This document shows positions 1-7,594 of a DNA stretch of 64,000 nt, in pieces. The first letter of the stretch is position 1, and every line of letters begins with the position of its first letter. Below the pieces are notes generated by a model. It saw only the letters and a list, made by a program, of their open reading frames with translations, made no database searches and had not been told where the DNA came from. This DNA is from CALAMC01 sp964459465 (GTDB taxonomy: Bacteria; Zixibacteria; MSB-5A5; GN15; PGXB01). The stretch is taken from assembly GCA_964459465.1 (NCBI GenBank), contig CAYWLR010000018.1:1-64000 (forward strand). Direction: 5' to 3'. The position numbers were made by a program, and so were the translations under genes.

Positions 1-1
1 T

Positions 2-1762
2 GTCGATTCTCTGGCCACGGCGCTGGGGGAAGTCCTTTCCGAACTTCAAAAGAAAGAAGCCGCCCGACTGGCCGAAGCCTGGCTTTTGATATCAGACGGT
101 ATCAACAATAGAGGACTCGACGTCGCGACCGCATCGGATCATCTGGTTACCCCGGTTTATGCTCTCGGCGTCGGATCCGATTTTGGACTGCGTGATGTGA
201 CGGTCGCCGGACTGGAATATAACCGGGCCGCCTTTGTCGGCAAACCGACCGAAATCATGGTCCGTCTTCAGTGGTCCGGATTAAACAACGAACCGATCAT
301 GGTGCAAATAAAGGACGGCTCCAAGGTTTTGGCCGCGGATACGTTGCGTGGCGGCCCCGGAGACTTAAAACAGGATATTTCCATTACATTCGTGCCCGAC
401 CGCATCGGTCGCCAAACTTTTCTCGCAGAGATTACGCGGCTGACGGATGAAGTCAATACCGATAACAATGCTCGGTCGTTTTCGATGCTGGTTTTAAAGA
501 GCCGTCTCAATGTGCTTCTGGTGGCCGACCATCTCGACTGGGAATATGCTTTTCTGAAAAGATTTCTCATGCGATCTGAAAATGTGGAATTATCAACGGT
601 CGTTTACCGAAGCAATGGCCAGACTCTTGAAGGCCGCTTCCCGACCACCCAGACCGAACTCAACCAGGCTGACATGATTATTTTTTATGATATTAAATCC
701 GAATTACTTTCGGCGCAGGAAAGTATTATTCATTCCTTTGTTGCGGAAAAAGGCGGCGGGGTATTCTTTCTTCTGGGGGACAATTATCTTGGCGCCCGGC
801 CTCCGCGCTGGGTGGATAATTTATTGCCTTTCGTGAGCCGGAGAGGTCAGGGACAGATGATTTACAGCAGATTCAACGGTATTCCTTCCGAAAACTTCCT
901 GTTTCATCCGTCGGTAAGATTGTCCGATGACCGTCGTGGTGTCCGGGAGCGATGGAGGGATTTGCCCAATTTCGAGAGGCTGGTGCCGATGGACTCGGTG
1001 ACACCGCACTCAGAAGTTCTAATCACGGCCGGTTTAGGACGCAGCGATATCGATTATCCGGTACTGGGTTATCGCCTGCTGGGAGCGGGTAAAATACTGG
1101 CGGCAACGGCGGCGCCATTCTGGCGCTGGGCTTTTTTAAGCGTCGGTTTCAATGAACCGACAAGCGACTATGACCTGTTCTGGGACGGATCGGTCAAGTG
1201 GCTGGCCTTAAAAGAAGATTTCGACCCGATAAAGATCGTGCCGGATAAGGATATCTATACCCGAGGTGAGACCGTCGGCTTCACAGCTTTTGTCAACGAT
1301 CAGGGTTTTCGGCCTATCGAAAACGCCCGGGGACTGGTGGAATTGGTCAGTGGCACCGGCGTCGATACTATGACCGTACAATGGCTGGAAACTGGAGAGG
1401 GGCGCTATCGGGCTGAATTCGAAGCGGTATCGCCGGGAAGATATTCATATCGCGGCGTTGTCGAACGGGATGGGATACAATTAAAAGAAGCCGACGGACA
1501 GCTGGCGGTAGAGTCTTATTATGTCGAAGACTATGACCGTCGGCCCGATTTTGCCGCCCTCGAAACGTCGGCCCGCAGGTCCGGCGGGCGTTATGACCAT
1601 ATCGACAAGGCTGACAGTGTTCTTGCCGGAATTAGTGTCGATAGAATTTCGGAAACAGTTAAAAGCGAAACCTCGCTTTGGGACAGAGTCTGGCTGTTGT
1701 TTATATTTATTGGGGCTTTGGCCTTGGAATGGACTTTGAGAAAGCGTTATCAGTTGATATAA
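2..1762 (+). CDS. VWA / CARDB / glutamine-amidotransferase-like membrane protein (5' end cut by window)
   Basis: The frame is open from the first bases of the window, so the N-terminus is missing; about 586 residues are visible. The first visible part contains LLISDGINNRG, which resembles the late strand of a von Willebrand A domain. A CARDB-like beta domain follows (around KPTEIMVRLQWSG). Next is a segment starting NVLLVADHLDWEYAFLKRFL, which looks like the Rossmann-type glutamine-amidotransferase-like domain found in large membrane proteins of Bacteroidetes and Planctomycetes. A beta-rich region and a single C-terminal membrane helix (WLLFIFIGALALEWTL) end in a basic tail. Family members often sit beside BatA/MoxR genes; such neighbours would lie outside this window. 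Function in the family is unknown. The architecture is fairly clear and the biological role is not. Confidence 0.7.
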   Translation, partial: VDSLATALGEVLSELQKKEAARLAEAWLLISDGINNRGLDVATASDHLVTPVYALGVGSDFGLRDVTVAGLEYNRAAFVGKPTEIMVRLQWSGLNNEPIMVQIKDGSKVLAADTLRGGPGDLKQDISITFVPDRIGRQTFLAEITRLTDEVNTDNNARSFSMLVLKSRLNVLLVADHLDWEYAFLKRFLMRSENVELSTVVYRSNGQTLEGRFPTTQTELNQADMIIFYDIKSELLSAQESIIHSFVAEKGGGVFFLLGDNYLGARPPRWVDNLLPFVSRRGQGQMIYSRFNGIPSENFLFHPSVRLSDDRRGVRERWRDLPNFERLVPMDSVTPHSEVLITAGLGRSDIDYPVLGYRLLGAGKILAATAAPFWRWAFLSVGFNEPTSDYDLFWDGSVKWLALKEDFDPIKIVPDKDIYTRGETVGFTAFVNDQGFRPIENARGLVELVSGTGVDTMTVQWLETGEGRYRAEFEAVSPGRYSYRGVVERDGIQLKEADGQLAVESYYVEDYDRRPDFAALETSARRSGGRYDHIDKADSVLAGISVDRISETVKSETSLWDRVWLLFIFIGALALEWTLRKRYQLI

Positions 1763-1822
1763 TTTTCGATAGCTTGATTTAATCTTTGTCTTTTTAATAT
1801 CCCCCGATGCGTTTTAAAATCC

Positions 1823-1851
1823 TTGTTGATATGATTTAACCACGATATTAT
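1823..1851 (+). promoter_or_regulatory. Candidate sigma-70 promoter for the saccharopine dehydrogenase-like gene
   Basis: TTGTTG and TATTAT are separated by 17 bases. The start codon at 1891 lies about 40 bases downstream. The -10 box matches 5 of 6 consensus bases and the -35 box 3 of 6, so this is a moderate match only. Confidence 0.4.
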
Positions 1852-1890
1852 ATAAGGCGATTCAATAAAGAAGCTGTGAAGAGGAAGTGA

Positions 1891-3036
1891 ATGAAAATAG
1901 CGGTAATTGGTTCAGGGATGATGGGTCGGGCGGCAGTGTATGATTTAAGCCGCGCCGAGGGAATGCAAAAAGTCGGTCTTTATGATTTTGATAAGGATCT
2001 GGCCGAGGAAATCGCCCGCAAGTACGGCAATGAAATTACATGCGCGGGACAAATTGACGCCGGCGAGGAAGACCGGGTGGCTGACATTCTCACAGATTAT
2101 GACGCCTGTATTTCAGCCGTTACATATAAATATAATCCCGGTCTGACCCGGGCGGCCATAAAAGCCGGGGTGCATTTTTTCGATCTGGGCGGCAATAACG
2201 ATGTGGTTGCGTCGCAGTTTGAAATGAATGCCGAGGCGGCCGAAGCCGACGTTCTGGTGATTCCAGACTGCGGTTTGGCGCCGGGGATGGTGTCGGTTCT
2301 GGCGGCGGCGGGCATTAAGGAATTTGACCGGGTGGCCTCGCTTAAAATCCGTGTCGGCGGCCTGCCCCAGAATCCGCGCCCGCCCCTTGATTATCAATTG
2401 GTATTCTCCCCTGAAGGCCTGATCAATGAATACTGGGAGCCGGTCGTGATTCTCGAAAACGGCAAAAAAAAGATTGTCAATCCGATGACCGGATTGGAAT
2501 CACTGGAATTCGACGGCATCGGCGAACTGGAGGCCTTTTATACGTCGGGGGGAACGTCGACATTGCCGGACACCTATCAGGGAGTGGTGGATTTCCTGGA
2601 TTATAAAACCATCCGCTATCCGGGCCATTGCCGCGTTTTCAAGCCGATGCTGGAACTGGGCCTGGGGTCACGCAGTCCGGTCAAAGTCGGTGACCGCGAG
2701 GTCGAGCCGCGCGAAGTGTTTAAAAAGGTCCTCGAAAAGAATCTGCCTCACAATGAACCGGATATGGTTCTGGTGCGCCTGACCTTCGAAGGGACAAAAG
2801 CGGGAGCGCCGAAAAAACTGGTTTATGAGATAATCGACCGTCAGGATCCGCGCACTGAATTGACGGCTATGATGCGCACGACGGCCTTTCCCGTAGCCAT
2901 CATCGCCTGGATGGCCTGCGCCGGAAAAATAACTTCACGGGGAGTAATTCCGCAGGAAATCGCGGTCGACCCCCAATTCTTCATCGGCCAATTGAAAAAG
3001 CGGGATATTAAACTATATATACACGGTGATGCGTAG
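1891..3036 (+). CDS. Saccharopine dehydrogenase-family NAD(P)-dependent oxidoreductase
   Basis: This 381-residue protein starts with a Rossmann nucleotide-binding motif (AVIGSGMMGRAA, residues 4-15). It continues with features of the saccharopine dehydrogenase NADP-binding and C-terminal domains, such as GVHFFDLGGNN near residue 90. Enzymes of this family form or oxidise amino-acid imines. The length and domain order match the L-lysine 6-dehydrogenase / short saccharopine reductase group. The gene stands alone: no other lysine or carboxyspermidine genes lie beside it, so the substrate cannot be assigned. AGAGGAAGTGA just upstream supplies a ribosome binding site. The family is clear; the specificity is open (lysine dehydrogenase or another amino-acid dehydrogenase). 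Confidence 0.85.
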   Translation: MKIAVIGSGMMGRAAVYDLSRAEGMQKVGLYDFDKDLAEEIARKYGNEITCAGQIDAGEEDRVADILTDYDACISAVTYKYNPGLTRAAIKAGVHFFDLGGNNDVVASQFEMNAEAAEADVLVIPDCGLAPGMVSVLAAAGIKEFDRVASLKIRVGGLPQNPRPPLDYQLVFSPEGLINEYWEPVVILENGKKKIVNPMTGLESLEFDGIGELEAFYTSGGTSTLPDTYQGVVDFLDYKTIRYPGHCRVFKPMLELGLGSRSPVKVGDREVEPREVFKKVLEKNLPHNEPDMVLVRLTFEGTKAGAPKKLVYEIIDRQDPRTELTAMMRTTAFPVAIIAWMACAGKITSRGVIPQEIAVDPQFFIGQLKKRDIKLYIHGDA

Positions 3037-3057
3037 GGCGCATTGATCGGCCACGTT

Positions 3058-3345
3058 TTATTCGGGTATTGTCAAGGCAATATTTCCGAATATTCGCGCC
3101 TGACAGGCAAGCCGGGATTTGTTCGGGATAGAGTCGGTCATTTCCAGCAGTTGCCGTTCCTCGTCGGTCATGGCGCTAAGGTTTTCGTGACCTTCTTCGA
3201 TGTGAACCTGACAGGTTCCGCAGACACCATTGGCGCCGCAGTCGTTGTCGATATCGACATCATGATCGAGCGCGGCTTCGAGGATGGACGTGCCTTCATC
3301 AACCTCGATTTTTCTGTCATTGTTTCGGAAATGAATATTGGGCAT
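3058..3345 (-). CDS. fdx: 2Fe-2S ferredoxin (adrenodoxin/ISC type)
   Basis: A small ferredoxin starting MPNIHFRNND. The four cluster ligands are visible: C36-x5-C42-x2-C45 in CGANGVCGTC, and C81 in RLACQARIF. This spacing is that of the plant/adrenodoxin-type [2Fe-2S] fold. It should carry electrons in the cytoplasm, perhaps for iron-sulfur cluster assembly. An upstream in-frame ATG at 3378 would add 11 residues. The inner ATG was preferred because a GGTGAGA stretch precedes it and because this family normally begins with the first beta strand. The gene is divergent from an IscR-like regulator, which supports a role in iron-sulfur metabolism, although iscS, iscU and hscAB are not present. Confidence 0.85.
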   Translation of the reverse strand: MPNIHFRNNDRKIEVDEGTSILEAALDHDVDIDNDCGANGVCGTCQVHIEEGHENLSAMTDEERQLLEMTDSIPNKSRLACQARIFGNIALTIPE

Positions 3346-3519
3346 TCTCACCACATTCCGGTTTGGTTTTACAGGCATAAACCCGGCGGGTTGTTTATTG
3401 TTCCAATAATAGACCTATAAAGTATAATTTGAGGCTCATAAACCCGCATTCCGGGGCAATAACACCGGTTTGGGGCAAAAAAGACTTGAAAATGTTGTAA
3501 AATATGTCCATATTAAGAA

Positions 3520-3560
3520 GTCAATTTGACGTATATAGATAATGATATCAACTTATAAGT
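3520..3560. promoter_or_regulatory. Two palindromes between ferredoxin and the Rrf2 regulator (candidate operators)
   Basis: GTCAATTTGAC (3520-3530) is a perfect odd-centred palindrome and ACTTATAAGT (3551-3560) is a perfect 10-base palindrome. Both lie just upstream of the regulator's start at 3579, in the divergent intergenic region. Rrf2 proteins commonly autoregulate through such sites. Binding here is inferred from position only. Confidence 0.35.
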
Positions 3561-3578
3561 ATATGAGGTAATTTTAAT

Positions 3579-3995
3579 ATGCAATTATCAAGAAAGGCCG
3601 ACTACGCTTTAAGAGCCGTGACCCATTTTGCCGGATTACCCAAAGGGGAGCTGGCCTCGATTGGAACGGTGGCCGAGGCCCAGCAAATACCGCGCGAATT
3701 CCTGGCCAAGATATTAAAGGATTTGACCTGGGCCGGAATACTGGTGTCATACCAGGGAGTGACCGGTGGTTATCGGCTCGCCCGGGCCCCCAAAGATATC
3801 AGTTTTTTAAATGTCATCGAGGCGATGGAAGGTCCCGTTTCGCTGAACTTATGCACGCAGGAAGGCCGTTGCGAATGTGAACGGATGAATCACTGCCAGA
3901 TGCGTGATTTCTGGATTAAACAGGAAGTGTATTTTAAGAAAGCTTTGGGCCGCGCCAATTTTGCCAAGTACCGGTCATCGGCGAAGGAGAAGTAA
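3579..3995 (+). CDS. Rrf2-family transcriptional regulator, IscR-like
   Basis: This 138-residue protein begins MQLSRKADYALRAV, the typical Rrf2 start, and has the winged-helix recognition region (IPREFLAKILKDL) and the wing GVTGGYRLAR. Cysteines at 92, 98, 100 and 106 cover the place where E. coli IscR has its ligands at 92, 98 and 104, so an iron-sulfur cluster is likely. It would sense iron-sulfur status and control the divergent ferredoxin and itself. The extra fourth cysteine (CECERMNHC) is unlike classic IscR. ATGAGGTAA upstream serves as ribosome binding site. A strong terminator follows at 4035. The family is certain; calling it IscR rather than another cluster-binding Rrf2 such as NsrR or RsrR is inference. 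Confidence 0.88.
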   Translation: MQLSRKADYALRAVTHFAGLPKGELASIGTVAEAQQIPREFLAKILKDLTWAGILVSYQGVTGGYRLARAPKDISFLNVIEAMEGPVSLNLCTQEGRCECERMNHCQMRDFWIKQEVYFKKALGRANFAKYRSSAKEK

Positions 3996-4034
3996 TTCTT
4001 CCGGCGCCATAACAGTGTTATGCCGCAATAATTC

Positions 4035-4059
4035 GGCCGGATTGCCTCCGGCCTTTTTT
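4035..4059 (+). terminator. Rho-independent terminator after the Rrf2 regulator
   Basis: The perfect stem GGCCGGA / TCCGGCC with loop TTGCC is followed by six T. It closes the regulator's transcript. Confidence 0.85.
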
Positions 4060-4083
4060 ATTGTCATTTACCGTCTGGTGCTC

Positions 4084-4112
4084 TTGCCATATCGGGATAA
4101 CGGATATATATT
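4084..4112 (+). promoter_or_regulatory. Sigma-70 promoter of the pdxS-pdxT operon
   Basis: TTGCCA, a 17-base spacer and TATATT: both boxes match 5 of 6 consensus bases at ideal spacing. The predicted start of transcription near 4119 leaves a leader of about 70 bases. This leader can form a small hairpin (ACGG-TTTTAG-CCGT plus flanking GCG/CGC) around 4122-4145. Confidence 0.6.
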
Positions 4113-4191
4113 ATTTTTCTGCGGAAACGGTTTTAGCCGTCCGCTTGTTTAAGATATGCGGGATTGAGACCTGTCAAAAGGAGCGAATGGG

Positions 4192-5073
4192 ATGAATTTT
4201 GAAGATAAAGATTATAAAATCAAAGTCGGTCTGGCCGAGATGCTCAAGGGCGGCGTCATCATGGATGTCGTCAGTTCGGAGCAGGCGAAAATCGCGGAGC
4301 AGGCCGGCGCGGTTGCCGTTATGGCATTGGAGCGAGTTCCCTCGGATATACGCGCCGAAGGGGGCGTGGCCCGCATGGCCGACCCCGATATAATCGAGGC
4401 GATCAAGAAGGCCGTCTCCATTCCGGTGATGGCCAAATGCCGCATCGGTCATTTCGCCGAAGCGGAAATTCTGGAGGCTTTAGAAGTCGATTTTATCGAT
4501 GAATCCGAAGTCCTGACGCCGGCCGATAATGCCAATCATGTCGATAAATGGCGCTTCAAAGTGCCTTTCGTTTGCGGTTGTCGCAATCTGGGCGAGGCCC
4601 TGCGGCGCATCGCCGAGGGGGCGGCCTTGATTCGCACCAAGGGCGAAGCCGGGACGGGCGACGTTTCCGAAGCGGTCCGCCATCTGCGCGAAGTCAATCG
4701 CGATTTAAAGCGCCTTACGGTCATGGCGAAAGACGAGTTATATAGCGCCGCCAAGGAAATGCGCGTCCCGCTTAATCTTGTGCAGATGGTAGCCGAGGCC
4801 GGTCGTCTGCCGGTGCCCAATTTCGCCGCCGGCGGGGTGGCCACCCCGGCCGATGCGGCCCTGGTGATGAAGCTGGGAGCCGAATCGGTATTTGTCGGCA
4901 GCGGGATTTTTAAATCATCGAATCCGGAAAGACGAGCCCGGGCGATCGTAACCGCCGTGGCGCAGTACAATGACCCCAAAGCGCTGGCCGAATGCAGTCG
5001 TAATCTGGGCGAAGCCATGAAGGGTGTTCAGGCCGCAACGTTGCCCGATGAAGAGTTATTGCAGATTCGTTAA
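4192..5073 (+). CDS. pdxS: Pyridoxal 5'-phosphate synthase lyase subunit PdxS
   Basis: A 293-residue protein, full length for the family, that makes PLP from ribose 5-phosphate, glyceraldehyde 3-phosphate and ammonia (deoxyxylulose-independent route). Key residues are visible: Asp25 in IMDVV, the Schiff-base lysine K82 in PVMAKCRIGHF, and K150 in LIRTKGEAGTG. The TIM-barrel signature FAAGGVATPADAALVM and the phosphate-binding GSGIF are also present. It starts after AAAAGGAGCG. It lies 23 bases before pdxT, whose product feeds it ammonia; the two subunits form a 12+12 complex in the cytoplasm. Confidence 0.97.
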   Translation: MNFEDKDYKIKVGLAEMLKGGVIMDVVSSEQAKIAEQAGAVAVMALERVPSDIRAEGGVARMADPDIIEAIKKAVSIPVMAKCRIGHFAEAEILEALEVDFIDESEVLTPADNANHVDKWRFKVPFVCGCRNLGEALRRIAEGAALIRTKGEAGTGDVSEAVRHLREVNRDLKRLTVMAKDELYSAAKEMRVPLNLVQMVAEAGRLPVPNFAAGGVATPADAALVMKLGAESVFVGSGIFKSSNPERRARAIVTAVAQYNDPKALAECSRNLGEAMKGVQAATLPDEELLQIR

Positions 5074-5096
5074 ATCGTTTTTGTCAGGGTATCAAT

Positions 5097-5702
5097 ATGA
5101 TTCCGGCCATAAATATCGGGGTGCTGGCTCTTCAGGGTGATTTCGAACGGCATCTTTTGCATTTAAGAAAGCTTAATGTGCCGTCGATTGAAATCAGAAA
5201 ACCGGAACAACTCGATGTCATCGACGGTTTAATTATCCCCGGCGGTGAATCCACGACCATGGCCGAACTCATCGATCGGTTCGGTTTTCGTGATAGATTG
5301 ACGTCGTTTTTCAAAGACCATGCGGTCTGGGGTACGTGCGCCGGTGCAATACTTCTGGCCCGGCACGTCGATGACACTCGTGTCAGGCCATTCGGCGTCA
5401 TCGATATCAAGGCCGTGCGTAACGGGTATGGTCGCCAGGTACATTCATTCTTCGAAATGGTCCGATTGAATCTTAACGGCTCGGCCGCAACTATTGGAGT
5501 CTCGTTTATCAGAGCGCCGATGTTTGAAAATATCGGTCGTGGGGTGGAAATCCTCGCGCGGCATGACAATCAACCGGTGCTGTTAAGGCAGGGGCGCTGT
5601 CTGGTCAGTTCCTTTCACAGCGAATTGCATGACAATCCGCTTTTGACGGCGTATTTTATCGACCACATGGTGCGACCGGCCGACGTATCAATTGACAAGT
5701 AA
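5097..5702 (+). CDS. pdxT: Pyridoxal 5'-phosphate synthase glutaminase subunit PdxT
   Basis: A class I glutamine amidotransferase of 201 residues that hydrolyses glutamine and channels ammonia to PdxS. The oxyanion-hole signature IPGGESTTM, the nucleophile C81 in GTCAGAI and the His174/Glu176 pair in FHSELHDN complete the triad. The family usually has FHPEL; proline is replaced by serine here and the catalytic residues are kept. The gene directly follows pdxS and lies 15 bases before ispH, so all three are probably co-transcribed. Confidence 0.96.
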   Translation: MIPAINIGVLALQGDFERHLLHLRKLNVPSIEIRKPEQLDVIDGLIIPGGESTTMAELIDRFGFRDRLTSFFKDHAVWGTCAGAILLARHVDDTRVRPFGVIDIKAVRNGYGRQVHSFFEMVRLNLNGSAATIGVSFIRAPMFENIGRGVEILARHDNQPVLLRQGRCLVSSFHSELHDNPLLTAYFIDHMVRPADVSIDK

Positions 5703-5717
5703 ACGCCCGATCGATTT

Positions 5718-6632
5718 ATGAAAATTATTATTGCCAGACATTTCGGTTTTTGCATGGGGGTCAAACGGGCGATTGCCATCGCTGAAGATAACGCCACGGT
5801 TGATGATAAAGTGACCATTTTTCGGGAAATCGTGCATAACGATGCCATCGTGGAAAGATTTAAAAAAATGGGTATCGGGCAGTCTGACGCGGTGGAAAAT
5901 ATCGACCGGGGGACAGTCATAATTCCGGCGCACGGCGCCAGCGCGAGTGTATTTGACGCCGCCCGGGCCCGTGGGCTCAATGTTGTCAACGCCACCTGCC
6001 CGCTGGTTATACGCATCCAGAAAATCGTCAAAAAACTGGCCCAGGACGGATATCTGATTGTCCATTTCGGCGACCGCCATCACGATGAAACTATCGGTAT
6101 TGTCGGTCATGCCCCGGATAATGTCCGGGTTATAGGATCTCTGGCCGATCTTGATACGATAGATTATAGAGAAGGACCGATCGCCTTAACATCGCAAACA
6201 ACCGCCCGTCAAACGGACTTCGAAATCATCGTCGAGGAAGTCAGAAAAAGATATCCTCAAGTTGAGATATTCAATACTATTTGCGACGCCACCAGCCAGA
6301 GACAGGAGGCCATCATGGAACTTGCGGGGCAAACCGATTTGATGCTTGTGGTCGGCTCGACATCGTCGGCTAATTCCAACCGCCTGGTCCGCATCTCTCG
6401 ATCGCTGGGAGTGGAATCGTATCTGATAAATTCGGCCGAAGATATCAGGGAAGAATGGTTTGTCAACCGTGATGATGACAACGTGGTCGGTTTATCGGCC
6501 GGGGCGTCGACGCCCGATTTTCTGATTGAAGGAGTCATTGCACGACTTCAGGATATTGTGCGATGCGAGGTCGAGGTCGTCCTGCCGCCGCGGCAGAACC
6601 ACTCCAACCGTTTGGCACTGGACGGAAATTAG
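5718..6632 (+). CDS. ispH: 4-hydroxy-3-methylbut-2-enyl diphosphate reductase IspH
   Basis: Last enzyme of the methylerythritol phosphate pathway. It reduces HMBPP to IPP and DMAPP using a [4Fe-4S] cluster. At 304 residues it is full length. The three cluster cysteines are present: C12 in GFCMGVKRA, C94 in NATCPLV and C189 in TICDATSQRQ. Conserved substrate-binding stretches (PAHGAS, SSANSNRL, GASTPDFLIEGVI) can also be read. In many genomes ispH lies beside or fused to rpsA; here it sits with pdxST, and rpsA is 33 kb away. Confidence 0.97.
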   Translation: MKIIIARHFGFCMGVKRAIAIAEDNATVDDKVTIFREIVHNDAIVERFKKMGIGQSDAVENIDRGTVIIPAHGASASVFDAARARGLNVVNATCPLVIRIQKIVKKLAQDGYLIVHFGDRHHDETIGIVGHAPDNVRVIGSLADLDTIDYREGPIALTSQTTARQTDFEIIVEEVRKRYPQVEIFNTICDATSQRQEAIMELAGQTDLMLVVGSTSSANSNRLVRISRSLGVESYLINSAEDIREEWFVNRDDDNVVGLSAGASTPDFLIEGVIARLQDIVRCEVEVVLPPRQNHSNRLALDGN

Positions 6633-7080
6633 GGTCGTATGGTACCGGGCGATGAAACGTTTATTTACGCCGGAACATTTGATTTTTTCACTTGCATCAG
6701 AATCGGAAAAATATATATTATTTATTCGGGAGAATCGGGGCCCGGGCATGGTACGTATTTGCCCATGTCGGCATCGATAATCCGTTCGGAGATGTTCTTC
6801 GGGTGCTTGAGAATAATCGGGATAGTTGTTTTTCAGGCATTTGACGGGCATTTGGTTTTAAATGACAGATATTGTCACATGAGTGGCGGCGCGGGTGATG
6901 GTGGGGATCGTCGGGTCGTCCCGCGCGGGATAATAAAAAGACACGTGATCCATCTGCGTACTTTGATAATCGAGGACGCCTGAAACTATAAACGGCCGAC
7001 CGATTCTGTCATGACGGCGGCGGTCCCGATTCGGGTCACGAAAACAGAGCACGGATCTTGCAGTATCTTTGGAGGCACAA
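6633..7080. other. 448-base non-coding gap
   Basis: No reading frame here has a family signature, a good ribosome binding site or a domain that can be recognised. A small inverted repeat TGACA-N5-TGTCA lies at 6863-6877. The end of the gap holds the GGAGG ribosome binding site of the next gene. No terminator or RNA gene was seen. Confidence 0.5.
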
Positions 7081-7517
7081 TGCTCAAGAGAGTCGATCTT
7101 TACGTTTATCCGGATGAGCCGGAATGTGAGAATATTACCGGTTTCCTGCAGGAGCAGGAGGTGGAGTTATTTGTCCGTAATGTCCGTGAACGGCCCCTCA
7201 ATGTCGATGAGATCACAGGGCTGTTCCGGCATTTTAACACGAGGCATTTTCTCAACGAAAACGCCGCCTCGTTTGCGAAACACAACCTGGACCGGGAGCT
7301 GCCGTCGCGCCGGGAGCTATATGAATTAATGGCGCGGGACAATGACCTGATCAGAAGGCCGGTAGTTGTATCCGGTCGGTTGATGGTCATTGGCGGCAAT
7401 ATCGTGAAAATTCGGGAAATGCTTCAGATTCGCAACGAGCAGGAAGAACCGGAAAACAACACTTCCGGAAAACGCGTTTTCAGTAACGGACGGAGCGGCA
7501 AAAACGGCGACAGCTAA
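7081..7517 (+). CDS. ArsC/Spx-like thioredoxin-fold protein
   Basis: The start ATG follows TTTGGAGGCACA. The product is 145 residues: a first beta strand (RVDLYVYPDEPEC), a lone cysteine C16, an ELFVRNVRERPLNVDEI segment and a LIRRPVVVSG strand with the cis-proline typical of the arsenate-reductase/Spx family. The usual C-x-x-C or CGT motif is replaced by PECENI, so either a single-cysteine mechanism or a non-catalytic role is possible. The C-terminal tail is hydrophilic and probably disordered. The gene precedes ETF-QO by 77 bases. The fold assignment is good; the role (arsenate, redox or regulation) is unknown. Confidence 0.65.
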
Positions 7518-7594
7518 AATCATTGCCTTTTACCCCGGCTCTTGAGTATATTCAATTCATGTGCAATGTGATAATTTCAGGATCGAGGTAAGCA

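Noticed and set aside
3043..3420. 125-residue plus-strand frame over the ferredoxin
   Set aside because: It is the shadow of the minus-strand ferredoxin, whose four cluster cysteines and fold are clear.
6639..7052. Open frames on both strands in the gap after ispH
   Set aside because: Odd composition, no domain, no ribosome binding site, and overlapping frames on both strands; not supported as genes.
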